36,878 bases of DNA from an uncultured Eubacterium sp. Its GTDB lineage: Bacteria; Bacillota; Clostridia; Lachnospirales; Lachnospiraceae. Numbering within the stretch: position 1 is the stretch's first letter; every line of letters begins with the position of its first letter. The stretch lies in the NCBI GenBank assembly GCA_905235555.1, contig CAJOMD010000009.1:1-36878 (forward strand). The letters are read 5' to 3'. This document shows, piece after piece, positions 24,866 through 33,905 of this stretch. The notes beneath the pieces are model-generated. The model was given only the letters and a program-made list of their open reading frames with translations, made no database searches and had not been told where the DNA came from. The translations under genes were made by a program, and so were the position numbers.

Positions 24866-24947
24866 ATTGAACTCGTGCCCTAATAAATTTTTGAATAATG
24901 ATTATTATCAAATATCTTCTATGAACGTCATCAAATCCTTTGATTTA

Positions 24948-26258
24948 CTATCTGAAGTAAGGGCTTTTCCAGTGATCATCATAATCGAAATCATCTGAAG
25001 CACCTTTTTGACTGTTATCTATGCCCTCAATTTTTGTTGGGTCAAATCCATCAGAGTTTTCATTCACACCTGTTCTAGTTGCTATGGTATAACTAGCATC
25101 GTTTACTGTGGCTGTAGGCTGATAATTTTTCTCATTGTACAAATACTTGTGAAGGTCCTTAACGTTAGTAGCCAAAGTCTGTGGCACTACATAACTTGCT
25201 CCATTGTATGTACCTGTCTGAAGTTTTGAAGGAAAACCTTCGCTTCCATTTAACTCAAAATCAAATAACACTGGAATCATATTCACAATAGAATCAAAAT
25301 CGAAACTTGTAGAGATAATTCTGTTCTTCTCTGCATCAGCATTAAGAACCTCATCCACCATTTCCTCTAACTGACTTACTCCAGCCTTCTTAGCCTTTTC
25401 CACCAACTTCATAATAACGCTTCGCTGTCTAGCTGCACGTCCAAAGTCATTACTAATCTTTTCATGAGTCTCTGGGTCCACAAATGTCGCTTTACGTATA
25501 CGACAGTATGTAGCAGCCTGAATACCATTTAACTTAATATTCTTACCAGTCTTCTTGACCTTTTTGCCGCGTTTGCCTGTGGAACTAACAGTACTCTTCA
25601 TATGATAGTTAATCTGTTGCTTCTCGCCCTTAGTCAAGTTAACTTTAATTCCACCGAGTGTATCTATGATTCTCGCCACTCCACCAAAGTTCACAGTGAC
25701 GTAGTCTGTCAAATCCAAATCCAAGTTCTTATTTAAAGTATTGATGGCAGCCTCAGCTCCACCATTTGAAAATGCAGAGTTTACTTTGAAGTAATCCTTC
25801 TGCTCACCATTTTTATTATAGATAGCTAACATAGTATCACGATAAACTGATGCCATCTTAACATCACCGGTTGTATTATGAATACTAACAATCAAAATAG
25901 AATCACTGTTAGAAGTATCAAGTTCCTTCTTCCTTGAGTCCACGCCAAACAAAACAAAGTTCATATATTCCTTAGAATACTTATACTTCAAATTGTTCTT
26001 GATAAGTTTGCTCTTATCAAACTCATCGTCAAAGACTCCCTTTTCAAAGGCTTCACTTCCAAACCATTTCATTATTTCCTTACCAATGCAAGTCTGTGAG
26101 ATTCCCTTGATAAACGCAGCTTTTACTGGTGGCACAAACCAAATCACACCTATCGCAATAATTATCGCTGCAAAAATAGCCTCAAATGTTATAAGAACTT
26201 TTTTCTTTCTTCTAACACTTTTCAGTTTTTCCCATTTCGTTTTTTCTTTCTTTGCCAT
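24948..26258 (-). CDS. LytR-CpsA-Psr (LCP) family glycopolymer transferase
   Basis: LCP enzymes attach teichoic acid-like or capsular polymers from lipid carriers to peptidoglycan. This protein has 436 residues: a basic cytoplasmic head, one membrane anchor (about 22-44), and the LCP domain at about 95-310. Typical blocks are F-G-V-D-S-R (usually G-x-D-x-R), S-D-S-I-L-I-V-S, M-A-S-V-Y-R-D-T, N-F-G-G-V-A-R-I-I-D-T-L-G-G-I, and Y-C-R-I-R-K...D-F-G-R-A-A-R-Q-R with the conserved arginines for pyrophosphate binding. The C-terminal 100 residues are acidic and variable. It is the last gene of the operon starting at 30984, eight bases after galE. Confidence 0.92.
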   Translation of the reverse strand: MAKKEKTKWEKLKSVRRKKKVLITFEAIFAAIIIAIGVIWFVPPVKAAFIKGISQTCIGKEIMKWFGSEAFEKGVFDDEFDKSKLIKNNLKYKYSKEYMNFVLFGVDSRKKELDTSNSDSILIVSIHNTTGDVKMASVYRDTMLAIYNKNGEQKDYFKVNSAFSNGGAEAAINTLNKNLDLDLTDYVTVNFGGVARIIDTLGGIKVNLTKGEKQQINYHMKSTVSSTGKRGKKVKKTGKNIKLNGIQAATYCRIRKATFVDPETHEKISNDFGRAARQRSVIMKLVEKAKKAGVSQLEEMVDEVLNADAEKNRIISTSFDFDSIVNMIPVLFDFELNGSEGFPSKLQTGTYNGASYVVPQTLATNVKDLHKYLYNEKNYQPTATVNDASYTIATRTGVNENSDGFDPTKIEGIDNSQKGASDDFDYDDHWKSPYFR

Positions 26259-26266
26259 AAAAAAAA

Positions 26267-27289
26267 TTATTCCTTATTATAACCACTCGGATTATTTTTT
26301 TGCCAATTCCATGAATCCGCACACATCTCTTTAATTCCAAATTCTGCTTCCCAGCCTAATTCTTCCTTTGCCAAAGACGCGTCAGCGTAACATTCTGCAA
26401 TATCTCCTGCTCGTCTAGGGGCAATAACGTATGGAATTTCTACTCCACTTGCTTCCTCGAAGTTCTTTACCACTTCCAAAACGCTGTATCCTTTACCCGT
26501 CCCTAGATTATATATTTTAACTCCAGGGTTTTCAACTATTTTTTTAAGCGCCTTAACATGACCCTTTGCCAAATCCACCACATGGATGTAATCTCTCACT
26601 CCTGTGCCATCTGGTGTTGGATAGTCATCGCCAAAGACATTTAATCTTTCAAGTTGCTTGGTAGCAACCTTCGTAATATATGGCATTAAGTTATTTGGGA
26701 TTCCATTTGGATCTTCGCCTATTAATCCGCTCTTATGAGCTCCGATGGGATTAAAGTATCTAAGCAAAATTACATTCCATTCAGGATCTGCCACATTCAT
26801 GTCCATCAAAATCTGCTCTAGCATAGATTTAGTCCAGCCATATGGATTTGTGCAAACTCCCTTTGGACACTCCTCGGTAATAGGAACCGTCTTAGGGTCT
26901 CCATAAACAGTAGCTGATGAACTAAAAATAATATTCTTAACATTATGTTTTCTCATAACTTCACACATGTTAAGTGTTCCAGAAATATTATTCTTATAAT
27001 ATTCAAGCGGCTTCTCTACACTCTCGCCCACAGCCTTAAGCCCTGCAAAATGGATAACGGCATCTATATCATTCTCGTCAAAGATTTTTTCCATAGCCTC
27101 CATATCAGCTATATCATTTTCATAAAACTTAACTTGAGTGCCAGTGATTTTTTCCACTCTATTTAATGACTCTCTAGATGAATTAGATAGATTATCTACC
27201 ACTACCACGTCGTAATCGTTATCTATCAGTTCTACCACAGTGTGGCTTCCAATATATCCTGCACCACCTGTCACCAGAATCTTTCCCAT
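26267..27289 (-). CDS. galE: UDP-glucose 4-epimerase
   Basis: Interconverts UDP-glucose and UDP-galactose with bound NAD. The start was set at ATG 27289, behind GGAGG (27300-27296), giving 340 residues; ATG 27301 overlaps the upstream stop. Short-chain dehydrogenase features are G-G-A-G-Y-I-G-S-H (NAD loop), [10 protein letters not shown] with the active Ser, and Y-G-W-T-K with the catalytic Tyr and Lys. The substrate-binding block N-P-I-G-A-H-x-S-G-x-I-G-E-D-P is typical GalE. Placed between ybbR and lcp, it probably supplies sugar nucleotides for the polymer that LCP attaches, but this is an inference. Confidence 0.94.
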   Translation of the reverse strand: MGKILVTGGAGYIGSHTVVELIDNDYDVVVVDNLSNSSRESLNRVEKITGTQVKFYENDIADMEAMEKIFDENDIDAVIHFAGLKAVGESVEKPLEYYKNNISGTLNMCEVMRKHNVKNIIFSSSATVYGDPKTVPITEECPKGVCTNPYGWTKSMLEQILMDMNVADPEWNVILLRYFNPIGAHKSGLIGEDPNGIPNNLMPYITKVATKQLERLNVFGDDYPTPDGTGVRDYIHVVDLAKGHVKALKKIVENPGVKIYNLGTGKGYSVLEVVKNFEEASGVEIPYVIAPRRAGDIAECYADASLAKEELGWEAEFGIKEMCADSWNWQKNNPSGYNKE

Positions 27290-27300
27290 AATAACCTCCA

Positions 27301-28272
27301 TTATTTCTTTTCGATTGTCACTTTAACTTTTGCAGAGCGACTTCCTTCTATATAAAGTCCCTCTTCTACATATCTGTCTAAGTTAATCTCAAGTTCAATA
27401 TCACTACTTCTGCCTTTTATATCAATCGGATTATCTATTACCAATTTATCCACTTTCTTAAGTTTATCAGTATTACCCACAAGCTTTACATTCTTTGGCG
27501 TTACCTTTATACTGCTCTTATAACCAGCCTTAGGTTTTCCAACTGTATCTATAATAATCGGAACTTCTTTCTCCTTACTCAAATGAATATCCACCTTAAC
27601 TTTTTTCTTATAAAGTTTTGCATGTTCAGGTTTGATAGTCTTACCATCTTTGTCTAGGAATACTAAGTTATAAGTCTTTGAAAAATCTTCGTCAGCTTCA
27701 TCAATATCACATTTAGCAACAACTTTATCAATCTGCTTGTGAGCTGCTTCGGATGCTTTAACTAAAACATTGTTGAAACTCATAGAATTAATCTTAGCCA
27801 CATATCCTTCAGCAGGTTTTCCTATAAACTTGACCTCTACAGGATATTTTTCTTTTGTTACTTTATTAACATCGATAGTAACTGTATTAACATCCTGTGA
27901 AATTATACTCACTCTTCTAGAATTAGATTTGTCTTTTAGTTTTATAATAACTGGCGCAGCTTTTACCATAGATAATTCTTTTAAAGATGCTGTGGCTTTG
28001 AAATCATCTGCTGTCAAACCGCTTACTACAGATCTATTTCCAGAAACAGTTACATCTACCTTTTGCTTACTAATCACATCATAAACCAATCCCTGTTTAG
28101 TAATGGCTTTTTGATTTGTAATACTAATAGGTATATTGTGAACAGTGACCGTAGTAGATGGATCACTTGTGTTTACAACAGCTAACCAAATGATTGTACC
28201 TAAGATTAGCGCAACAATCTTAATACCTATGTTTTTTGTGAAAGCATTTTTAATCTTGCTGCTCTTCGACAT
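27301..28272 (-). CDS. cdaR: YbbR-domain regulator of diadenylate cyclase (CdaR)
   Basis: 323 residues from ATG 28272, which has AAAGGAAG eight bases upstream. The gene overlaps the end of cdaA by 23 bases. One N-terminal membrane span with the family signature ([18 protein letters not shown]) precedes three or four YbbR repeats outside the membrane ([31 protein letters not shown]). In Bacillus and Listeria CdaR binds CdaA and changes c-di-AMP output. Translational coupling to cdaA supports the same partnership here. Confidence 0.9.
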   Translation of the reverse strand: MSKSSKIKNAFTKNIGIKIVALILGTIIWLAVVNTSDPSTTVTVHNIPISITNQKAITKQGLVYDVISKQKVDVTVSGNRSVVSGLTADDFKATASLKELSMVKAAPVIIKLKDKSNSRRVSIISQDVNTVTIDVNKVTKEKYPVEVKFIGKPAEGYVAKINSMSFNNVLVKASEAAHKQIDKVVAKCDIDEADEDFSKTYNLVFLDKDGKTIKPEHAKLYKKKVKVDIHLSKEKEVPIIIDTVGKPKAGYKSSIKVTPKNVKLVGNTDKLKKVDKLVIDNPIDIKGRSSDIELEINLDRYVEEGLYIEGSRSAKVKVTIEKK

Positions 28273-29131
28273 CTTGGTCACTTCCTTTCTTAAATATTTT
28301 GCTGCCTTTTACCATCTCTTTATCTTGAGACTTCAAAAGTTCAGAAGTGATTGTAGGTTGGTCGACAAATCTAGTAAGTTCGCCACCTCTAGCTAGTGAA
28401 ATGGTTCCTGTTTCTTCTGATACCACAATAACTAGACAATCTGCTATCTCAGATAATCCAACTGCTGCTCTGTGGCGAGTGCCAAGTTCTTTGCTTAGTG
28501 AAAAGTTTTCAGACATCGGCAAATAACAAGTAGCGGCTACTATTTCGTCGCCGTCTATAATAACAGCACCGTCATGAAGCGGTGTATTCTTTTCAAATAT
28601 ATTGATTAGTAATTGACTAGTAACTTTAGCATCCAGTCTAATTCCTGTCTCAACAAACTCTATTAAGTCAAAGTCTTGCTGGATAACGATAAGCGCGCCT
28701 GTCTTTGTCTTGGCAAGTTCCTTGGTCGCGGTCAAAATGTTATCCAAAGTTTTGTCGCTAAACCTTTCCTCATATGTAGGGCCAGCAAATCTAAATACCT
28801 GGAACAATTTATTTCTTCTTCCCAGTGCCTCAAGAGCACGTCTTAACTCTGGTTGGAAGATAATAATCATAGCAATAATACCTACGCTCAATGCTTTGTT
28901 CATAATCCAGAGTACAGTAGTTAAATGGAAAACTGACGCTAAAAACATAAATATAAATAGCAAAATTAGGCCCTTCATAAGAACCCATGCTCTGCTCTTT
29001 CTAAACCAAAGAATAATGTAATATACAGCGATTGTGATAATTATGATTTCAACAATATCGCTAATATAAATATTTGGGATAGAAAAATATTTATTAAAGA
29101 AATTATAAATATTATGAAATACAGCGCTCAA
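28250..29131 (-). CDS. cdaA: Diadenylate cyclase CdaA (DacA)
   Basis: Makes cyclic di-AMP from two ATP, controlling K+ and osmolyte uptake and cell-wall balance. 293 residues: three membrane spans in the first 95, a short linker, then the DAC domain. Both catalytic motifs are intact: D-G-A at 187-189 (P-L-H-D-G-A-V-I-I) and R-H-R at 219-221 (G-T-R-H-R-A-A-V-G). A charged tail follows. It abuts the preceding membrane gene (29132) and overlaps cdaR. The usual third gene glmM is not present; galE and an LCP gene follow instead. Confidence 0.96.
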   Translation of the reverse strand: MSAVFHNIYNFFNKYFSIPNIYISDIVEIIIITIAVYYIILWFRKSRAWVLMKGLILLFIFMFLASVFHLTTVLWIMNKALSVGIIAMIIIFQPELRRALEALGRRNKLFQVFRFAGPTYEERFSDKTLDNILTATKELAKTKTGALIVIQQDFDLIEFVETGIRLDAKVTSQLLINIFEKNTPLHDGAVIIDGDEIVAATCYLPMSENFSLSKELGTRHRAAVGLSEIADCLVIVVSEETGTISLARGGELTRFVDQPTITSELLKSQDKEMVKGSKIFKKGSDQDVEEQQD

Positions 29132-30109
29132 TTATTTCTCCCCTCTCAACGATGCACTTTTCTTTCTTCTCTGTGCGTTAATTCTCTTAACGTTCATCTC
29201 TGGGGCTGTTACATTAATTTTAGGAACAGCCTTTACATAGTAATAGTATTCGTCATCCTCAAATTGTGTGTTCTCTGTTCTGGAATAATCCACGGAGAAA
29301 ACTAACAACTGTAATAGATATGCAATTATAAATGAGATAACAGTGCCTATAATAACCCACAATATTGAGAACTTTACGTTAAACAAAATTCCACCTACCA
29401 AAAATGCTATCAACTGAAAGATACTTCCTACCACTACAGCTATCTTCCATGAGTGGTCTACAGATCTTCTCTTCAGTCCGTAAACTATTGCAATAGTGAT
29501 TGCAAATACTACAATTGACAAATACATACTAGGATTGCTAGTTGCAATATTAACAATTGATGAAACTGCAGATATGGTCTCTTTGCTTCCACTTGCATTC
29601 TTTGAAATAGTTTGGATAGCTTCTGAATTTTTATTAACAACATCTATTAAATAATAAATGATTGTTCCAAATGTTACGGAAACGATGGCTACTGGTGTAG
29701 AAACTAGTCCAGCTGCCAATGGAATTACATAAGGTATTTTTAGATAAAATGCTAGTGGTACTAACACTAAATATATTCCCTGCTTTGGAGTAAATCTTAA
29801 GAACAAAACAAGCAATACGATAAGTAAAACTGATATGACGCCAGCTAACTCTAGGGATATATAGTAAACATCAAACACCATCACAAACATGGCAATTACA
29901 ACATCTACTCTCTTTGGCAAAAATGCCATAACTACTGCCATCAGTAACATTACTAACCACATATTAATAACTGGTGCATATCCAATGTTGAGTTTGAAAA
30001 GGACAAGCGCTGTAAAAGAGAAAATAAACTTAAAAACTGGTTGCAAAACAAATTCATGCTCTGCATAAATGTTTTTAACTTTTTCTTTCAAAGTCAATAA
30101 ATTAATCAT
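29132..30109 (-). CDS. Uncharacterised polytopic membrane protein of the cdaA operon
   Basis: 325 residues with about nine hydrophobic segments between residues 28 and 270, then a cytoplasmic tail with an acidic/Tyr patch (F-E-D-D-E-Y-Y-Y-Y-V) and a basic end (R-I-N-A-Q-R-R-K-K-S). I recognise no enzyme motif. The stop codon directly abuts the cdaA start and the gene start overlaps the upstream gene by 8 bases, so the three are translationally coupled. A role in placing or controlling CdaA, or as a small transporter, is possible, but nothing in the sequence decides this. Confidence 0.7.
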   Translation of the reverse strand: MINLLTLKEKVKNIYAEHEFVLQPVFKFIFSFTALVLFKLNIGYAPVINMWLVMLLMAVVMAFLPKRVDVVIAMFVMVFDVYYISLELAGVISVLLIVLLVLFLRFTPKQGIYLVLVPLAFYLKIPYVIPLAAGLVSTPVAIVSVTFGTIIYYLIDVVNKNSEAIQTISKNASGSKETISAVSSIVNIATSNPSMYLSIVVFAITIAIVYGLKRRSVDHSWKIAVVVGSIFQLIAFLVGGILFNVKFSILWVIIGTVISFIIAYLLQLLVFSVDYSRTENTQFEDDEYYYYVKAVPKINVTAPEMNVKRINAQRRKKSASLRGEK

Positions 30110-30539
30110 CTTCCATCTCCTCCTCTAACTCATCGATAATCGCATCATACTCTTGTTCTTGAATTCTGTGCAATGTCTTCAAATCACCATTATATTCTTT
30201 TAAGTGTCCGCGAATCTCTTTAAATTTGTGAGAGTAAAATGCATAACTATAAATCAGATAAAGCACCACCACAATAACATAAATCAATATCATAGCAAGC
30301 ATCATAATAACAAAACTAGTAGTGGTTGTCATTAAGCCAAACATAACCTCAGGCAAATATGAAAATAACAAAACCATAATCAAAATGTATCCCAAAGTTA
30401 CACATGCAAAAGAGCCAAGCATTTTAGAGGATAAGTAATCACTCTTAAAAAGCTTACTAGTTTTAATTTCATCTTTAAAATGTTTTTCTTCATATAATGA
30501 TAACTTTGTCATCAAGGTTATCTTTTCATTATTTAACAT
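30102..30539 (-). CDS. Small membrane protein with two spans and acidic coiled-coil tail
   Basis: 145 residues of unknown function. Two membrane spans (about 42-65 and 75-102) lie between a charged N-terminal region and a Glu-rich C-terminal helix (Y-D-A-I-I-D-E-L-E-E-E-M-E-D-D). It overlaps the following membrane gene by 8 bases and lies 19 bases after the lipoprotein gene. The strict coupling suggests that it forms a complex with the 29132-30109 product. Confidence 0.65.
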   Translation of the reverse strand: MLNNEKITLMTKLSLYEEKHFKDEIKTSKLFKSDYLSSKMLGSFACVTLGYILIMVLLFSYLPEVMFGLMTTTTSFVIMMLAMILIYVIVVVLYLIYSYAFYSHKFKEIRGHLKEYNGDLKTLHRIQEQEYDAIIDELEEEMEDD

Positions 30540-30558
30540 ATAGACTCCTTACAGTCTA

Positions 30559-30984
30559 TTAATCTTCTTTAATCGTAGTTTCAAAATTTACTTTGTATTC
30601 GTCTATTGTTCTAATATCTGCTTTTCCCTGCGGATTAACCCCCACACCCACAACATATCCTAGGTAAACATCGTTAGGATCTTTGTCATTAACATATGTG
30701 AATGCAACAGACGCTCTTCCTCCCTTTTTACCCTTGCCTGATTTAGTAACAGTTTCTATCTTGGCGATATACTTTCCATCCTTAACTGTTTCCTTCTTTA
30801 AGGTAAGTTTGTCTAGTTGCGCAATAGTAGTTTTCCATGAATAGCCTTCTTTATTGTCATCCAATTTTATATCTAGAGACTTTTTGTCGTCCCCTATTTC
30901 TACAAAATCATAATCACTGCCACATGCAGCAAGCGTTAGAGTTGACATTATTAAAATTAATCCGATTGCAAGAATCCTTTTCAT
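30559..30984 (-). CDS. Lipoprotein with chagasin-like (I42) motif pattern
   Basis: 141 residues with a lipoprotein signal peptide; the lipobox L-A-A-C puts the lipidated Cys at residue 21. The mature part carries N-K-E-G-Y-S-W (close to the chagasin loop N-P-T-T-G-Y-S-W) and later S-G-K-G-K-K-G-G-R-A-S-V-A-F-T-Y (similar to the G-x-G-G loop and following strand). Chagasin-type proteins inhibit papain-like cysteine proteases through these loops. The third loop (R-P-W) is not evident. The assignment is tentative. It is the first gene of the envelope operon, and AGGAGG precedes ATG 30984. Confidence 0.6.
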   Translation of the reverse strand: MKRILAIGLILIMSTLTLAACGSDYDFVEIGDDKKSLDIKLDDNKEGYSWKTTIAQLDKLTLKKETVKDGKYIAKIETVTKSGKGKKGGRASVAFTYVNDKDPNDVYLGYVVGVGVNPQGKADIRTIDEYKVNFETTIKED

Positions 30985-31045
30985 TTCAATCCTCCTAGTT
31001 TTATATCATAAAACACCAAAGTAAGTATATCACAAGCCATAAAAT

Positions 31046-31071
31046 AGCGCCACAGTTAAAACTGTGACGCT
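31046..31071 (-). terminator. Terminator after the serine acetyltransferase gene
   Basis: On the minus strand AGCGTCACAGTT and AACTGTGGCGCT form a 12-bp stem (one G-T pair), followed by ATTTTAT. It lies 12 bases past the stop at 31083. Confidence 0.65.
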
Positions 31072-31082
31072 TAGCCTATTTC

Positions 31083-31955
31083 TTAATCTTCAAACTTAAT
31101 TTTGCTTCCCGCTGGTATTGGTTCTGTAATAAAAGCATTTGACCCAATGACAGAACCTTTGCCTATCACTGTCTCTCCTCCTAAGATAGATGCTCCAGAA
31201 TAAATAGTAACATCGTCTTCTATGGTAGGATGTCTCTTTTCGCCCTTAAGGCCAATCACATCTCTAGTACTTAGTGCTCCAATAGTTACGCCCTGATATA
31301 CCTTTACTCTATCACCTATGATAGTAGTCTCTCCTACTACTATACCCGTTCCGTGATCGATAAAGAAATACTTGCCTATGGTAGCACCCGGGTTAATATC
31401 AATACCAGTCTTGCTGTGCGCATACTCTGTCATAATTCTTGGAATCAATGGAACACGTAACTGTTGCAAAACATGTGCTAATCTATAAACTGTAATAGCA
31501 TACAATCCTGGGTAAGAAAGAATAATCTCATTCTTGTTATATGCCGCAGGATCACCCTGCGCAAAAGCTTCCACATCCGTATCTACATATTCTCTAACGC
31601 TTGGAATTTTTTCGAAGAATTTTAATGAAATCTTTTGTGCCTCTTCTGCTCTTTCTTTCTCACTAGTGTTCTGCATATCTTCTCTTTGAAGAAGCGCTAC
31701 TGCTATTTGTTTATTTAAATTGTACATTACATCCTCTATTAAAACAGTAAGTCTACTGTCCATATTATAGAATCTATAATGTTGCTCCCTAAAGAATCCA
31801 GGAAATACGATTGTTAAGAGTTTGCTAATCATCTCTTCCACCATCCTGGTGTCTGGTTGATCAAATAACTCGACATTATCAATATCTCTATCCCTTTGAT
31901 AATCCTTTAAAATCTTATCAACTATTTTTTTAATATCTTTGTTAGTATCTTTCAT
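31083..31955 (-). CDS. epsC: Serine O-acetyltransferase (EpsC/CysE type)
   Basis: Acetylates serine with acetyl-CoA, the first step of cysteine synthesis. 290 residues from ATG 31955 (AGGTG six bases upstream; GTG 31964 is an alternative). An alpha-helical N-terminal half is followed by a left-handed beta-helix of hexapeptide repeats (I-N-P-G-A-T-I-G, I-G-D-R-V-K-V-Y-Q-G-V-T-I-G). The catalytic D-H-G-T-G-I-V-V-G-E segment and the K-G-E-K-R-H-P loop are intact. The long N-terminal part fits the EpsC subgroup. An extended -10 (TGATATAAT, near 31990) and terminators on both sides suggest a single-gene unit. No sulfhydrylase gene is adjacent. Confidence 0.92.
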   Translation of the reverse strand: MKDTNKDIKKIVDKILKDYQRDRDIDNVELFDQPDTRMVEEMISKLLTIVFPGFFREQHYRFYNMDSRLTVLIEDVMYNLNKQIAVALLQREDMQNTSEKERAEEAQKISLKFFEKIPSVREYVDTDVEAFAQGDPAAYNKNEIILSYPGLYAITVYRLAHVLQQLRVPLIPRIMTEYAHSKTGIDINPGATIGKYFFIDHGTGIVVGETTIIGDRVKVYQGVTIGALSTRDVIGLKGEKRHPTIEDDVTIYSGASILGGETVIGKGSVIGSNAFITEPIPAGSKIKFED

Positions 31956-32006
31956 ATTTTTCACCTGCTTAAATAGTACTCTTTTGAATTATATCACATA
32001 TAACAC

Positions 32007-32034
32007 AAAAAGAGCCATATAAATGGCTCTTTTT
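32007..32034 (-). terminator. Terminator after rubrerythrin
   Basis: AAAAAGAGCCAT pairs perfectly with ATGGCTCTTTTT around TATAA. On the minus strand it is followed by GTGTTAT. It separates rubrerythrin from the serine acetyltransferase promoter. Confidence 0.75.
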
Positions 32035-32063
32035 GAAATTTGTATTAATCTTTAATTTTAATT

Positions 32064-32603
32064 TTAGTAGTTCTCTGCTTTCACTTCGAAGAAGCTTTGT
32101 GGATGAGCACATACTGGGCAAATTTCTGGAGCCTTTTCGCCTACAACAAGATGTCCACAGTTTCTACACTCCCACATAACAACGCCAGCTTTCTCAAATG
32201 CCTGTTTAGTTTCAACATTCTCTAAAAGCTTACGATATCTTTCTTCGTGTGCCTTCTCAATAGCAGCTACTCCTCTGAACTTTTCTGCTAACTCTGGGAA
32301 TCCCTCTTCATCAGCTTCTTTAGCCATTCTATCATACATATCTGTCCACTCAAAGTTTTCACCCTCAGCCGCTGCCTTAAGGTTTTCCTCGGTAGATCCC
32401 AGTTCTTCTAGTTCCTTGAACCAAAGTTTTGCATGCTCTTTCTCATTGTCAGCTGTCTTTAAAAACAATGCTGCTATTTGTTCATAACCAGCTTTCTTTG
32501 CCACTGAAGCAAAATAAGTGTATTTGTTTCTAGCCTGAGACTCGCCTGCAAAAGCTTCTCTCAAATTCTTTTCTGTTTTTGTACCTTCGTACTTATTTCC
32601 CAT
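32064..32603 (-). CDS. rbr: Rubrerythrin (peroxide reductase)
   Basis: Diiron protein that reduces hydrogen peroxide in anaerobes. 179 residues: a four-helix diiron domain with E21 (A-G-E-S-Q-A), E54 and H57 (N-E-K-E-H-A), and E-K-A-H-E-E-R (116-122), then a C-terminal rubredoxin-like domain with C-R-N-C-G (146-150) and C-P-V-C (162-165). CGGAGG precedes ATG 32603. Only 18 bases separate it from the stop of the secreted protein upstream, so the two may be cotranscribed, although no functional link is apparent. Confidence 0.96.
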   Translation of the reverse strand: MGNKYEGTKTEKNLREAFAGESQARNKYTYFASVAKKAGYEQIAALFLKTADNEKEHAKLWFKELEELGSTEENLKAAAEGENFEWTDMYDRMAKEADEEGFPELAEKFRGVAAIEKAHEERYRKLLENVETKQAFEKAGVVMWECRNCGHLVVGEKAPEICPVCAHPQSFFEVKAENY

Positions 32604-32621
32604 TTTAATTTTCCTCCGTTT

Positions 32622-33773
32622 TTAAAAATATATACTAATTATGTAGAATGATTTGAATTCTCTCTGTTTCTTGCCAAGTGTGTATGGTTCCATACAGATA
32701 ATAACCTTATCATTCTTCATATAGAATTCTAACTTGCTAAGTTTAGTCTTCTTAATATACTTCTTGGCTTTCTTCTTATAAGACTTGGACCAGTTTTTCT
32801 TGTCTATAGCCTTGTACATTTTCTTCTTGATAGTATTAGTAGATCCTTTAACTACCTTCTTAATGCCAATTTGCTTACCAGTTCTAGCATCGAAGTTATA
32901 TCCATATTCGTCAGTGTTTTCTGCTCCACCTACATACCAATGAATAGTAATACGAACGCTTAGAATATTGTTCATATTGTACTTAACCTTTGATGTAGCT
33001 GTGAAGTAATAAGTGTCTTTAACCTTCTTAGCATCATCTTCTGCCACCCATGTGTAGAAGTTAGTAGCACTCCTAGACTTCTGCAAAGCATTCATATCAT
33101 CTTTAAGCGTCTTGTTAATAGTTTTAGCTCCATCTACTCCACTTACAGTGATTAACTGATATGTCATAGTAGCTTTGATGTTCTTATATTTTTTAGCACT
33201 AGAGAATAAGTCTACTTTGCTAGATTTAGTATTAGCCTTCTTCCATGTTGTAAGTTTAAGTTTTGTTGCAACATATTTATACTTAGCTTTTTTATTCCTC
33301 TGAACATATAATCTATAAGTTCCAACAAGATGTTTTTTTCCATCTCTTAAATTTGAAAAATATACTTGCCCCTTTACGTAATAATTTTTCTTTGAAGTCT
33401 TCTTAATACTATCCATTTGCATTACTACTTGAGAATCTCCCCATTCACCTGGGTATAGAGTAACTTTAGAAGTCTTCTTTCCAAACATTCTCTTTGAATA
33501 TTTGTCAACTTCTTTCTTTTTCTCTGCTTTGAAACGAAGCATATCAGCTCTAGCAGTAACTTTGCTAAAGTTATATGTCAATGACTTTCCAGCCTTCATG
33601 ATGTACTCTTCTGTTACACCAATAGGAGTAGAGAATTCGTCTACTAGTTTCATAAGACTCTTCTTGTTAGGTACCGTATTTGTAGCATCTACAGTAGCGC
33701 CCATAACTGGCACTGCTGCGATAGTAAGAGCTACCACAAGTACTGTTGCCATTATTTTTTTTGTTAATTTCAT
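32622..33773 (-). CDS. Secreted Lys-rich protein with C-terminal DUF4163/DUF3298-like region
   Basis: 383 residues from ATG 33773 (GGGAGGG seven bases upstream; the in-frame ATG at 33791 is too early). A clear signal peptide (K-L-T-K-K-I-M-A-T-V-L-V-V-A) ends near residue 26. The middle (30-190) is a Lys/Tyr-rich region I do not recognise. The last 190 residues resemble the PdaC/RsiV extracytoplasmic unit: Y-Q-L-I-T-V-S-G-V-D-G-A-K-T-I-N (DUF4163), then I-H-W-Y-V-G-G-A-E-N-T-D-E and Y-N-F-D-A-R-T-G-K-Q-I (DUF3298). RsiV uses this fold to bind lysozyme, and PdaC carries it beside a deacetylase. No deacetylase or anti-sigma domain is present here, so the function is open. Confidence 0.65.
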   Translation of the reverse strand: MKLTKKIMATVLVVALTIAAVPVMGATVDATNTVPNKKSLMKLVDEFSTPIGVTEEYIMKAGKSLTYNFSKVTARADMLRFKAEKKKEVDKYSKRMFGKKTSKVTLYPGEWGDSQVVMQMDSIKKTSKKNYYVKGQVYFSNLRDGKKHLVGTYRLYVQRNKKAKYKYVATKLKLTTWKKANTKSSKVDLFSSAKKYKNIKATMTYQLITVSGVDGAKTINKTLKDDMNALQKSRSATNFYTWVAEDDAKKVKDTYYFTATSKVKYNMNNILSVRITIHWYVGGAENTDEYGYNFDARTGKQIGIKKVVKGSTNTIKKKMYKAIDKKNWSKSYKKKAKKYIKKTKLSKLEFYMKNDKVIICMEPYTLGKKQREFKSFYIISIYF

Positions 33774-33905
33774 TATTTTTCCCTCCCACAAGAAAATTTA
33801 TAAAATCTTTCTTTAGTATTATATCATAGACTCAAAACTTACTACTATACTTTTTTATTATTATCACATTTTATTCTTGCTTAAAATCAATGATTAAATA
33901 CTTTC

